This document shows, piece after piece, positions 16,825 through 24,833 of a DNA stretch of 64,000 bases. Within the stretch, counting starts at the first letter, position 1. Each line of letters opens with the position of its first letter. Both the position numbers and the translations under genes were made by a program. The stretch covers positions 62,001-126,000 of the forward strand of contig NZ_JNZZ01000011.1 of assembly GCF_000717645.1 (NCBI RefSeq), given 5' to 3'. The notes beneath the pieces are model-generated. The model saw nothing but the letters and a program-made list of their open reading frames with translations, made no database searches and was not told the origin of the DNA. Source of the stretch: Streptomyces californicus (GTDB lineage: Bacteria; Actinomycetota; Actinomycetes; Streptomycetales; Streptomycetaceae).

Positions 16825-18204
16825 TCAGACCCGCTGCCAGAGCGCGGGGACGTCCGCCGGGGTCCAGCCGGGCTGCGCCGTGTGCGCCTGGAGGCAGCGG
16901 TAGGTCGCTCCGCCGTACGTCACCGTGGCTCCGGCGGCGTACGCGGTGCCCACGGCCCAGGTGCCGCCCGGCGGGGTGGTGGGCGGGGTGGTCGTGGGCG
17001 GGTCCGTCGGCGTGCCGCCGCCGCTGGTGACCAGGGTCAGCCCGTACGCCTGGAGCAGCGGGTTGATGGGCTGGAAGTACGTCGTGCCGCCCGACGAGCA
17101 GTTGCCCGAGCCGCCGGAGGTCACGCCCTGCGCCTGGTTGCCGGAGATGTACGAGCCGCCGGAGTCGCCCGGTTCGGCGCAGACGCTGGTGCGGGTCACG
17201 CCGGAGATGGTGCCCTCCGGGTAGGTGACGCTGGTGTTGAGCTGCTGGATGGTGCCGCAGTGCCAGCCCGTGGTGGAGCCGGAGCGGCAGACCGAGGCGC
17301 CGACGACGGCGGCGGTCGAGCCGGCGACGGTGACGTCGCCCCGCCCGTAGCCGTTCACCAGCGGACGCGGGGTCCAGTTGGCGTTGGTGGCGACCCAGGC
17401 GATGTCCCGGCCCGGGAACGTCGAGCCCTGGAAGGTGCCCTGGGCCTGCTGGTTGACGCCGTTGGTGGTGGTGCCGACGCGGCCGCAGTGGCCGGCGGTG
17501 GCGAAGCCGTTCTGCGTGCCGCCGCGCGTCACCGAGAAGCCGACGGAACAGCGGCCCGAGCCGTTCATGTAGTACGCGTCGCCGCCGCGGATGTCGGCGA
17601 AGGTGCGGGGCTGCTCGGCGGAGCGGGCGACGGTGACGAGGGAGGCGTCGGCCTTCGCCGCCTTGAGGAACGCCGTGCCGGCCGCGGTGGTGGCGGCGTT
17701 CACGACGACCCGGTTGGCCGCGACGTCGACGTACCAGACGGGCACGTCGGCGGGCGCCTTCTTCAGCGCGGCCTTGTCGAGGCTCTTCTTCACGCCTTCG
17801 AGCCGGTCCAGGCTGTGGCCAACGACCTCGGCGCGTGCTCCCGCGCCGGTGATGCGGGCGGTCTCGGAGGCGTCGGTGGTGGAGACGGTCAGGGTCGCCT
17901 TCTCACCGCTGACCCGGGCTCCGGCGAAGCTGGCGCCGAGGGACTTCTCCAGCCCGGCGGCGAGGGCCGCGGCCCGCTGCTCCTGGGCTATCCGGCTGCG
18001 TGCTTCGTCCGCGTCGAGACCGAGGTCCCGCTCCATGGCGGCCAGCAGCCCGGGTGACAGGCTGTCGGCGGAGACCGGCGGGGCGGTGGTGCCCGCCGGA
18101 CCGGCCGACGCCACGCCGGTCAGACCGGCGACGGCGAGCGCTCCCACGGCCACCGTGGCGGTGCCGGCGACGAGGGCGCGTCTGCGGAGCGTGGTTCTCT
18201 CCAC
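16825..18204 (-). CDS. Streptogrisin-type S1 serine protease with C-terminal CBM5/12-type domain
   Basis: This 459-residue secreted protease resembles streptogrisin C. In order: a signal peptide (RRRALVAGTATVAVGALAVAGLTGVASA), an alpha-lytic-protease-type prodomain (about 60-200, including PVWYVDVAANRVVV) that assists folding and is removed, and the protease domain starting near DIRGGDAYYM. The triad is visible: His in ATAGHCG, Asp in GRDIAWV, Ser in EPGDSGGS; paired Cys residues match family disulfides. A Pro/Thr linker leads to a chitin-binding-type module (WAVGTAYAAGATVTYGGATYRCLQAH) almost identical to that of the next gene. The GTG start follows AAGGAGA. The module should tether the protease to chitin or cell-wall material. 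Confidence 0.94.
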   Translation of the reverse strand: MERTTLRRRALVAGTATVAVGALAVAGLTGVASAGPAGTTAPPVSADSLSPGLLAAMERDLGLDADEARSRIAQEQRAAALAAGLEKSLGASFAGARVSGEKATLTVSTTDASETARITGAGARAEVVGHSLDRLEGVKKSLDKAALKKAPADVPVWYVDVAANRVVVNAATTAAGTAFLKAAKADASLVTVARSAEQPRTFADIRGGDAYYMNGSGRCSVGFSVTRGGTQNGFATAGHCGRVGTTTNGVNQQAQGTFQGSTFPGRDIAWVATNANWTPRPLVNGYGRGDVTVAGSTAAVVGASVCRSGSTTGWHCGTIQQLNTSVTYPEGTISGVTRTSVCAEPGDSGGSYISGNQAQGVTSGGSGNCSSGGTTYFQPINPLLQAYGLTLVTSGGGTPTDPPTTTPPTTPPGGTWAVGTAYAAGATVTYGGATYRCLQAHTAQPGWTPADVPALWQRV

Positions 18205-18593
18205 GTGACTCTCCTTGGTTCAGGGGGTGTCCGGATCCGGTGGGGGTTGGTCCGGACCAGGGAATTGCCGAAACCGTAGCGGCGCGAACACCCGGCGCAG
18301 GAGATCCCGTTCACCCCCCTCCCCCGGCGTTATGGGGCCGCGCACCGGCAGGCCCCGGCCACCGCGAGGGGGGTCGCGCACGGCTTGTTTCCGGCCACCC
18401 CGACAGGGCCGTGCAAGCGGGCTTCCGGCCACCCCGGCAGGGCCGCGCACGACACGTTCCGGCCACCCGGCGGGGCCGCGCTCCCCCGGCCCCGGCCGCC
18501 CCGACGACGGGTGCGCGGCCGTTTCCGGGCCCCCGCCGGGGGAAGGGGGCAGCCGTCTCCCCTTCGGCGGGACGCCCGGGTAGGTTCGCCCTC
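18205..18593. repeat. Intergenic region with 34-bp tandem repeats
   Basis: This 389-base gap between divergent genes has no supported ORF. Near-identical 34-base units start at 18390, 18424 and 18458 (TCCGGCCACCCCG...), and a diverged 36-base unit starts near 18354. The left end holds the protease ribosome site. The right end has TAGGTT (18581-18586), seven bases before the phosphotransferase ATG, as a likely -10 element. Confidence 0.7.
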
Positions 18594-19274
18594 ATGCACA
18601 CAGGCCGACTTCTGGGCTCGGGACGCACCGCCGACGTGTACGCACTCGACGGCTCCTGGGTCCTCCGCCGCTACCGGGACCGCGCCGACACCACGGAGGA
18701 GCTGGCCGTGATGGCGTACGTCGGCGCCTTCGGGTTCCCCGTACCGCGCATCGGCCCGCCCGCCGAGGGGGCCCGCCCCACGGACCTGGTGCTCCAGCGG
18801 CTGACCGGCCCGACGCTGGCCGACTCCCTGCTCGCGGGGCGGCTGGGGGCGGCCGAGGGCGCGGCGCTGCTGGCCCGGCTGCTGCGGGAGCTGCACGCGA
18901 TACCGCCCCGGGTCTCGGCGGACCCGGAGGACTGTGTGCTCCACCTGGACCTGCACCCGGAGAACGTGGTGCTGACGGAGGCGGGAGCGGTGGTCGTCGA
19001 CTGGTCCACGGCGGCGGAGGGCCGGCCCGGACTCGACCGGGCGATGTCGGCCCTGACCCTGGCCCGGACCGCGCTCGCGCCGGGACCGCCGGCCGGGGCG
19101 GACGTACGCCCGTTGCTGAAGGCGCTCCTGGCGGCGCTGGCCGACGACGGGGGCGCGACGCCCGCCGATCTGGCCCTGGCCCGCGCCCGCCAGGAGGCGA
19201 ACCCGCACCTGACGGAGGAGGAACGGTCCTCTTTGGGCCGGGCGGTGGCCCTGGTCAACGGCTGCACCCCGTGA
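18594..19274 (+). CDS. Small APH-family phosphotransferase
   Basis: This 226-residue protein has the aminoglycoside-phosphotransferase kinase fold in compact form. It shows a Gly-rich start (LLGSGRTADVYAL), a basic residue region VLRRYRD, the catalytic loop VLHLDLHPENVVL (HxDxxxxN) and the metal-binding Asp in VVVDWSTAAEG. It may phosphorylate a small molecule such as an aminoglycoside, choline or sugar; the sequence does not decide. TAGGTT at 18581-18586 is seven bases before the ATG and there is no Shine-Dalgarno sequence, so the mRNA is probably leaderless. It is shorter than true resistance kinases (about 260-300 residues), so a resistance role should not be assumed. Confidence 0.85.
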   Translation: MHTGRLLGSGRTADVYALDGSWVLRRYRDRADTTEELAVMAYVGAFGFPVPRIGPPAEGARPTDLVLQRLTGPTLADSLLAGRLGAAEGAALLARLLRELHAIPPRVSADPEDCVLHLDLHPENVVLTEAGAVVVDWSTAAEGRPGLDRAMSALTLARTALAPGPPAGADVRPLLKALLAALADDGGATPADLALARARQEANPHLTEEERSSLGRAVALVNGCTP

Positions 19275-19400
19275 GGGCGTCCCGGCCCTCGACCGCACGG
19301 CGGACGGTGACGGCCCAGCGCCCCTCGGCCCCGCAACCCTCGGCGGGTCGGCGCCTGCCGACGCCGCGACGCCCCTCGACCGTGTGACCCCGCCGCCGGC

Positions 19401-19844
19401 TCAGCGCCGTCCCCGCCGCGCGTCGCGCACGCGCCGCAGCCGGTTCACCGTCACCGGGTCCTCCCGCAGCGCCCGTTCGTCGTCGATCAGCGCGTTCAGC
19501 AACTGGTAGTAGCGGACCGGCGCGATGCCCAGCTCCTCGCGGATCGCCCGCTCCTTGGCGCCGGGCCCCGCCCAGGACCGCCGCTCCAGGGCCAGCAGGG
19601 CCCGGTCCCGTACGGACAGTTCACCGGGGCCGGACGCCGGGGCGGCCGGGGGCGCGGGCCGCTCGGGGGCGCGGGAGCCGTCGGCGCCGCCTGCGGCCGC
19701 GGGGCCGCCGGGGAGGCCGGAGCCGGGGGCCGCGGAGTCTCCTGGGCGTCCGGAGCCGGGGGCCGCGGAGTCGCCGGGGTGCCCGGCGTCGGGGGCTGCC
19801 GGGTCGGGGGCGCCGGGGTCACCGGAGTCGTCGGAGGCGGTCAT
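19401..19844 (-). CDS. DUF3263 protein with repeated acidic N-terminal tail
   Basis: The C-terminal 70 residues match DUF3263: LSVRDRALLALERRSWAGPGAKERAIREELGIAPVRYYQLLNALIDDERAL, a predicted helix-turn-helix-like fold of unknown role common in actinobacteria, ending in a basic tail. The N-terminus is disordered and has a duplicated 11-residue unit DSAAPGSGRPG/DSAAPGSGLPG, encoded by a DNA repeat near 19715-19775. I chose the ATG at 19844 because TTAAGT (19853-19858) sits eight bases upstream as a leaderless -10 element; a GTG at 19874 would add ten residues. Length with this start is 147 residues. Confidence 0.85.
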   Translation of the reverse strand: MTASDDSGDPGAPDPAAPDAGHPGDSAAPGSGRPGDSAAPGSGLPGGPAAAGGADGSRAPERPAPPAAPASGPGELSVRDRALLALERRSWAGPGAKERAIREELGIAPVRYYQLLNALIDDERALREDPVTVNRLRRVRDARRGRR

Positions 19845-19901
19845 ATCGACCAACTTAACGCCCGCCCCCGACACCTCTTCCGCGTCCGTGGGCCGGGCGG
19901 G

Positions 19902-21179
19902 CTACTCGGCGGCCTCCGCCTGGGCCGCCTCGGTGGATATCGTCCCGAGCACGCTCTCGGGGTTGTTGCCGGGCGCCACCGCGCTGCCGATCTTCTTCTT
20001 GATCGTCTCGCTGACCGTGGCCCACGACGTCTTGCCGTACGGGGTCAGCGTCGAGTTGGGCAGGGCCTCCAGGAAGGGCCGCAGCTTCTTGTGCTTGGCG
20101 TCGGCCTCCATCGCAGCCGAGGCGCTGCCGGTGACCGGGAGCAGGTCGTACTCCTCGGCGAACTCCAGCACGTTCTCGTCGGAGTAGGCGAAGTCGAAGA
20201 ACTTGCCGATCGCCTGCCGGTTGCCGTTCTGCTTGAAGCCCATCATCCAGTCGGCGACGCCCATGGAGCCCTCGGTCGGGCCGTCGGCGCCGGGCAGCGG
20301 CACCATGCCGACGTCGATCCCCTTGGCCTCGGCCTCGTCCATCAGGGTGGGGTGGCCGTTGAGCATGCCGACCTTGCCGGCGGTGAACGCCTTGAACGCC
20401 CGCTCGCGGTCCAGCTTGCCCGGCGCGACCGGCCCGGTGAGGCCCTTGCCGACGAGGTTGTCCCGCATCCAGCGGAACGTGGCGACGTTCTCGGCCGAGT
20501 CGATGTCGTACGCGCCGACGTCGTCGGTGTAGCCGCCGCCCCCGCTGAGGAGCCACATCAGGGTCTCGGCCTGGGCCTCCTCCTCGCCGAGCGGCAGGGC
20601 GAAGGGGTAGGTGACGCCCTTCGCCTTGAGCGCGGCGGCGTCGGCGCTGATGTCGTCCCAGGTCTGGGGGGCGTCCAGGCCTGCCTGGCCGAAGAGCTTC
20701 TTGTTGTAGAAGAGCAGCCGGGTGCTGGCGACGAACGGCAGGCCGTACTGGGTGCCGTCGATCTTGCCCGCCTCGGCGAGCGAGGGGAGGAAGTTGGCCG
20801 TGGTGCGGATCGCGAGCGTCTCGTCGGCGGAGTAGAGCTTGCCGGCCTTGGCGTAGTCCGCGTACGCGCCGATCTGGGCGATGTCCGGAGCCTTGCCGGC
20901 CTTGACCATCTCGGCGACCTCGCGGTCGACGTCCTTCCAGTGCAGGACGGTGACGTCGACCTTGATGCCGGGGTTCTTCTTCTCGAAGCCCGACGCGACC
21001 CCGCTCCAGTACTTCTCGGAGCTGTTCTCCGGACCGGTGCCGTAGTCGGCGGCGACCAGCTTGAGCGTGACGTCGCCCGAGCCGCTGTCACCGCCGCAGC
21101 CCGCCAGGACCACTGTCATACCCAGCGCGGCCACCGCCGCGGTCAGACCCGTATAGCGCCGCTGCACAGCCTCGCCCAT
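19902..21179 (-). CDS. Sugar ABC transporter substrate-binding lipoprotein
   Basis: This family 1 extracellular solute-binding protein has 425 residues and lipobox VLAGCGG at about residues 24-30. It has the two-lobe binding-protein pattern, with stretches such as FEKKNPGIKVDVTVLHW, APDIAQIGAYADYA, GLPFVASTRLLFYNKKLF, FKAFTAGKVGMLNGHP and GVADWMMGFKQNG. No permease or ATPase gene is beside it, so it must share a transporter coded elsewhere (in Streptomyces often with the MsiK ATPase). It is divergent from nagK-nagA, as for the SCO4286-SCO4285 pair of S. coelicolor (from memory). The intergenic dre-like sites suggest DasR control of both directions. The ligand is probably an amino sugar or related sugar. 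Confidence 0.92.
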   Translation of the reverse strand: MGEAVQRRYTGLTAAVAALGMTVVLAGCGGDSGSGDVTLKLVAADYGTGPENSSEKYWSGVASGFEKKNPGIKVDVTVLHWKDVDREVAEMVKAGKAPDIAQIGAYADYAKAGKLYSADETLAIRTTANFLPSLAEAGKIDGTQYGLPFVASTRLLFYNKKLFGQAGLDAPQTWDDISADAAALKAKGVTYPFALPLGEEEAQAETLMWLLSGGGGYTDDVGAYDIDSAENVATFRWMRDNLVGKGLTGPVAPGKLDRERAFKAFTAGKVGMLNGHPTLMDEAEAKGIDVGMVPLPGADGPTEGSMGVADWMMGFKQNGNRQAIGKFFDFAYSDENVLEFAEEYDLLPVTGSASAAMEADAKHKKLRPFLEALPNSTLTPYGKTSWATVSETIKKKIGSAVAPGNNPESVLGTISTEAAQAEAAE

Positions 21180-21405
21180 CCTCGTTGTTCACCTTGGCTC
21201 ACGGACGGGGCGCACGCGTCGGCCGACGGCCGCTGCCCGGCCGCGGCGGGGTCTCCCTGCCGCGGGCCGTCCGGATGAACTGCGATTTTCCCCCATGTCC
21301 GACGCGGCGGTCTACACCACCGGAATATCGCTTCGGCAACGTAAACCGGCCATGGAGGCCACAACTGGCTTACGCACACTGGAAGTCGGAGACCCCGACC
21401 CGTAT

Positions 21406-21421
21406 CTTGGTCCAGACCTTT
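21406..21421. promoter_or_regulatory. dre-like DasR site 1
   Basis: The core TGGTCC-AGACCT (21408-21419) is close to the DasR consensus TGGTCT-AGACCA. It lies about 155 bases upstream of the nagK start and 230 bases from the divergent lipoprotein start. Confidence 0.65.
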
Positions 21422-21530
21422 CAGGAGGCGATCCCTCGCCGATCCAGGTCCACCACGAGCGACCTTTCGGGACGAAACGCCCCGTGCACGCGCTCCCATC
21501 ATTTTGTATGGATGCGTAACAAACCGCTCT

Positions 21531-21546
21531 AGTGGACTAGACCTTT
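21531..21546. promoter_or_regulatory. dre-like DasR site 2 (nagK promoter)
   Basis: AGTGGACTAGACCTTT contains TGGACT-AGACCT, two mismatches from the dre core. It is 29 bases upstream of the nagK GTG, in the likely core promoter. In S. coelicolor nagKA is a known DasR target. Confidence 0.7.
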
Positions 21547-21574
21547 TGGGGGTCGGCGGGCGAAACTGTCTCCC

Positions 21575-22507
21575 GTGAGACATGTCATCGCCCTCGATGT
21601 GGGCGGCACCGGAATGAAGGCCGCACTGGTCGGGACCGACGGCACCCTCCTCCACGAGGCGCGGCGGGCCACCGACCGGGAGCGCGGCGCCGACGCGGTC
21701 GTCGAGACCATCCTCGCGTTCGCCGCGGAGCTGCGGGCCCACGGCGAGGAGCACCTCGGCGAGAGCGCCGTCGCCGCCGGGGTCGCCGTGCCCGGCATCG
21801 TCGACTCCGAAAAGGGCGTCGCGGTGTACGCCGCGAACCTGGGCTGGCGCGACGTACCGCTGCGCGCCCTGCTCTCCGAGCGGCTGGGCGCCCTCCCGGT
21901 CGCCCTCGGCCACGACGTCCGCACCGGCGGACTCGCCGAGGGGCGCATCGGGGCCGGGCGCGGCGCGGACCGCTTCCTCTTCGTCCCGCTGGGCACCGGG
22001 ATCGCCGGGGCCATCGGCATCGCGGGGTCGATCGAGGCGGGCGCCCACGGCGACGCCGGCGAGATCGGCCACATCGTGGTCCGCCCCGACGGCCCCGACT
22101 GCAGCTGCGGCCAGCGCGGCTGCCTGGAGACGCTGGCCTCGGCCGCCGCGGTGACCCGGGCCTGGGCCGCCGCTTCGGGGGACCCGGACGCGGACGCCGC
22201 GGACTGCGCCAAGGCCGTCGAGGCGGGTGATCCGGCGGCGATCGCCGTCTGGCGCGACGCGATCGACGCGCTCGCCGCGGGCCTGGTCACCGCGCTCACC
22301 CTGCTCGACCCCGGGACGCTCATCATCGGTGGCGGGCTCGCGGAAGCCGGGGAAACCTTGTTCACACCACTGCGTGCGGCCGTCGAGGAACGCGTCACGT
22401 TCCAGAAGCTGCCCCACATCGTCCCGGCGGCCCTCGGGGACACCGCCGGATGCCTGGGCGCGGGGCTGCTCGCCTGGGATCTACTCTCCACGGAGGTATC
22501 CGTCTGA
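21575..22507 (+). CDS. nagK: N-acetylglucosamine kinase, ROK family
   Basis: This 310-residue cytoplasmic kinase is expected to phosphorylate N-acetylglucosamine to its 6-phosphate. The ATP-binding phosphate loop is ALDVGGTGMKAALV at the N-terminus. The ROK signature with zinc ligands is CSCGQRGCLETLAS (about residues 172-185), preceded by the catalytic/sugar region EIGHIVV. The sugar-binding DVRTGGLAEGRIG stretch is also present. Its stop overlaps the next start (TGATG at 22505-22509), so it is coupled to nagA. Two dre-like sites lie upstream, the closer 29 bases from the GTG start, which fits DasR repression relieved by glucosamine-6-phosphate. Confidence 0.94.
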   Translation: MRHVIALDVGGTGMKAALVGTDGTLLHEARRATDRERGADAVVETILAFAAELRAHGEEHLGESAVAAGVAVPGIVDSEKGVAVYAANLGWRDVPLRALLSERLGALPVALGHDVRTGGLAEGRIGAGRGADRFLFVPLGTGIAGAIGIAGSIEAGAHGDAGEIGHIVVRPDGPDCSCGQRGCLETLASAAAVTRAWAAASGDPDADAADCAKAVEAGDPAAIAVWRDAIDALAAGLVTALTLLDPGTLIIGGGLAEAGETLFTPLRAAVEERVTFQKLPHIVPAALGDTAGCLGAGLLAWDLLSTEVSV

Positions 22508-23664
22508 TGGCCCCACGCGCAGCAGACAGCACGGTTCTCGCCGGTGCCCGGGTGGTGCTCCCCACCGGCACCGTCGAGGACGGCCGGCTGGCCGTCGAGG
22601 GCGCCCGCATCGCGGCCGCCGCACCCGAGGACGCCCGGACCGTCGACCTCACGGGCCACTGGGTGGTCCCCGGCTTCGTGGACATGCACAACCACGGCGG
22701 CGGCGGGGCCTCCTTCACCTCCGGCACCGCGGACGAGGTCCTGACCGGCATCCGCACGCACCGCGAGCACGGCACCACCACCATGGTCGCCTCCACCGTC
22801 ACCGGCGAGATGGACTTCCTGGCCCGGCGCGCGGGCGAGCTGTCCGAGCTGGTCGAGCAGGGCGATCTGGCCGGCATCCATTTCGAGGGCCCGTTCATCT
22901 CGCCGTGCCGCAAGGGCGCCCACAGCGAGCAGCTCCTGCGCTACCCGGACCCGGCCGAGGTCCGCAAGCTGGTGGACGCGGCGCGCGGGGCCGCCCGGAT
23001 GGTCACCCTCGCCACCGAGCTGCCCGGCGGCCTCGACTCCGTACGGCTCCTCGCCGAATTGGGCGTCATCGCAGCGATCGGCCACACGGACGCCACCTAC
23101 GCGCAGACCGTCGAGGCGATCGACGCGGGCGCCACCGTCGCGACGCACCTGTTCAACGCGATGCCGCCGATCGCCCACCGCGAGCCGGGCCCGATCACCG
23201 CGCTCCTGGAGGACGACCGGATCACCGTCGAGCTGATCAACGACGGCACGCATCTGCACCCGGCCGTCCTGGAGCTGGCCTACCGCCACAAGGGCGCCGG
23301 CCGGGTCGCGCTGATCACCGACGCGATGGACGCCGCCGGCTTCGGCGACGGGGAGTACCAGCTCGGCCCGCTCGCGGTCGAGGTCCGCGACGGGGTCGCC
23401 CGGCTGGTGGAGGGCGGTTCGATCGCCGGCTCCACCCTCACCCTGGACACCGCGTTCCGCCGGGCGGTCACGCTCGACCGGATCCCCGTCGAGGACGTCG
23501 TCCGGTCCATCTCCGCCAACCCGGCCCGGCTGCTCGGCGTGGACGACCGCGTCGGCTCGCTCGAACCGGGCAAGGACGCCGACCTGGTCGTCCTCGACGA
23601 GGACTTCGTCCTCAAGGGCGTCATGCGGCGGGGCGAGTGGATCGTGGAGCCGAAGACCGCCTGA
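22507..23664 (+). CDS. nagA: N-acetylglucosamine-6-phosphate deacetylase
   Basis: This 385-residue amidohydrolase makes glucosamine-6-phosphate and acetate from GlcNAc-6-phosphate, the step that produces the DasR effector. Visible family features are the metal-site motif VPGFVDMHNHGGGG, the catalytic/metal Glu in GIHFEGPFISP, His in IAAIGHTDATY, THLFNAMPPIAHREPG, and the active-site Asp in VALITDAMDAAG. The ATG at 22507 overlaps the nagK stop by one base; the longer frame from 22450 runs inside nagK and is not used. A strong hairpin 20 bases downstream ends the two-gene operon. Confidence 0.95.
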   Translation: MAPRAADSTVLAGARVVLPTGTVEDGRLAVEGARIAAAAPEDARTVDLTGHWVVPGFVDMHNHGGGGASFTSGTADEVLTGIRTHREHGTTTMVASTVTGEMDFLARRAGELSELVEQGDLAGIHFEGPFISPCRKGAHSEQLLRYPDPAEVRKLVDAARGAARMVTLATELPGGLDSVRLLAELGVIAAIGHTDATYAQTVEAIDAGATVATHLFNAMPPIAHREPGPITALLEDDRITVELINDGTHLHPAVLELAYRHKGAGRVALITDAMDAAGFGDGEYQLGPLAVEVRDGVARLVEGGSIAGSTLTLDTAFRRAVTLDRIPVEDVVRSISANPARLLGVDDRVGSLEPGKDADLVVLDEDFVLKGVMRRGEWIVEPKTA

Positions 23665-23684
23665 GGCATGGCGAGCACGTAACG

Positions 23685-23731
23685 AAGCGATGGCGGTCGG
23701 CCCCCGGCACTTGGGCCGACCGCCATCGCTT
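23685..23731 (+). terminator. 19-bp terminator hairpin after nagKA
   Basis: AAGCGATGGCGGTCGGCCC (23685-23703) pairs perfectly with 23713-23731 around a 9-base loop, followed by a short TT. It is one of the longest perfect hairpins in the window and separates nagKA from the PfkB kinase gene. Confidence 0.85.
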
Positions 23732-23832
23732 TGACATGATCATCGGACATCCGGGCCGCGGGCGGTCCGCCCGCCGCCGGGGCTTCGTACCGAGGGGCCG
23801 CCGGGGCCACGCACCGAGGGAGGCACCGGCAG

Positions 23833-24759
23833 GTGATCCTGACCGTCACCCTGAACACCGCACTCGACGTGACGTACACCGTCGACGCGCTCGTCCCGCA
23901 CACCAGCCACCGGGTCGGCGAGGTCACCGAGCGACCCGGCGGCAAGGGGCTCAACGTCGCCCGGGTGCTCGGCGCGCTCGGCCACGACAGCGTGGTCACC
24001 GGGTTCGCCGGCGGCCCGACCGGGGACGTCCTGCGCTCTCTGCTCGCCCCGCTCCCGCCCCGCGACGCCCTCGTGCCGGTGGCCGGGAACACCCGCCGCA
24101 CGCTCGCGGTCACCGACCGCTCGACCGGCGACACCACCCAGCTCAACGAGCCCGGACCGCAGGTGAGCGCCGCCGAGTGGGCCGCGTTCCTGCGGACGTA
24201 CGGAGAGCTCCTGGCGGACGCCGACGCGGTGGCGCTCTGCGGCTCCCTGCCGCCCGGCATCCACGTCGGCGCCTACGCGGAGCTGGTCCGGATCGCCCGC
24301 GCCGCCGCCGTCCCCGTGCTCCTGGACACCAGCGGCGAACCGCTGCGCCGGGGCATCGCCGCCCGCCCCGACCTGGTCAAGCCGAACGCGGAGGAGCTGG
24401 CCCAGCTGACCGGCTCCCGCGACCCCCTGCGCGCGGCCGGCGATGCCCGCAGGCGCGGGGCGCACACCGTGATCGCCTCGCTCGGGCCGGACGGGGTGCT
24501 CGCGCTCACCCCGGACGGCGTCTGGCGGGCCGCCCCGCCCGCGCCCGTGCGCGGCAACCCGACCGGCGCGGGCGACTCCGCGGTGGCCGGGCTGCTCTCC
24601 GCGCTGGCCGAGGGGCTGGACTGGCCCGAGCGGCTGGCCCGGGCGGTGGCCCTGTCCACGGCGACGGTGCTGGCCCCCACGGCCGGCGAGTTCGACGCGG
24701 CGGCCTACGCGGAGCTGCTGCCGCGGATCGTGGTGGAGCCGCACACGCCGACGCCCTGA
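23833..24759 (+). CDS. PfkB-family sugar kinase, 1-phosphofructokinase-like
   Basis: This 308-residue kinase is of the 1-phosphofructokinase / tagatose-6-phosphate kinase branch. The N-terminus MILTVTLNTALDVTYTV and the first PfkB signature RPGGKGLNVARVLGALG are typical. The second signature NPTGAGDSAVAGLLSAL holds the catalytic Asp, and DLVKPNAEELAQLTG is the NxxE-like region. The real substrate may be fructose-1-phosphate or another sugar phosphate; no fructose phosphotransferase gene is adjacent, but it follows nagKA, as in S. coelicolor (from memory). The GTG at 23833 begins the family sequence. A terminator hairpin precedes it, so it likely has its own promoter. Confidence 0.9.
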   Translation: MILTVTLNTALDVTYTVDALVPHTSHRVGEVTERPGGKGLNVARVLGALGHDSVVTGFAGGPTGDVLRSLLAPLPPRDALVPVAGNTRRTLAVTDRSTGDTTQLNEPGPQVSAAEWAAFLRTYGELLADADAVALCGSLPPGIHVGAYAELVRIARAAAVPVLLDTSGEPLRRGIAARPDLVKPNAEELAQLTGSRDPLRAAGDARRRGAHTVIASLGPDGVLALTPDGVWRAAPPAPVRGNPTGAGDSAVAGLLSALAEGLDWPERLARAVALSTATVLAPTAGEFDAAAYAELLPRIVVEPHTPTP

Positions 24760-24833
24760 CCACCGGGCGGTGATCAGGGCGTAGGGACGGAACGCGGCGG
24801 CCGGGACGGGACGGGCCTCGTCGGCCGGCCGCT

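Larger units (their letters stand above)
21180..21574. promoter_or_regulatory. Divergent promoter region of sugar-binding protein and nagKA
   Basis: This 395-base region has no supported gene and lower GC than its flanks, especially 21490-21550. It carries the two dre-like sites listed separately. Confidence 0.7.

Noticed and set aside
18594-19274. Calling the small APH-type protein and the 42406-43320 kinase antibiotic resistance genes
   Set aside because: The kinase motifs are clear, but substrate specificity cannot be read from the sequence and soil actinomycetes have many such kinases with other roles.
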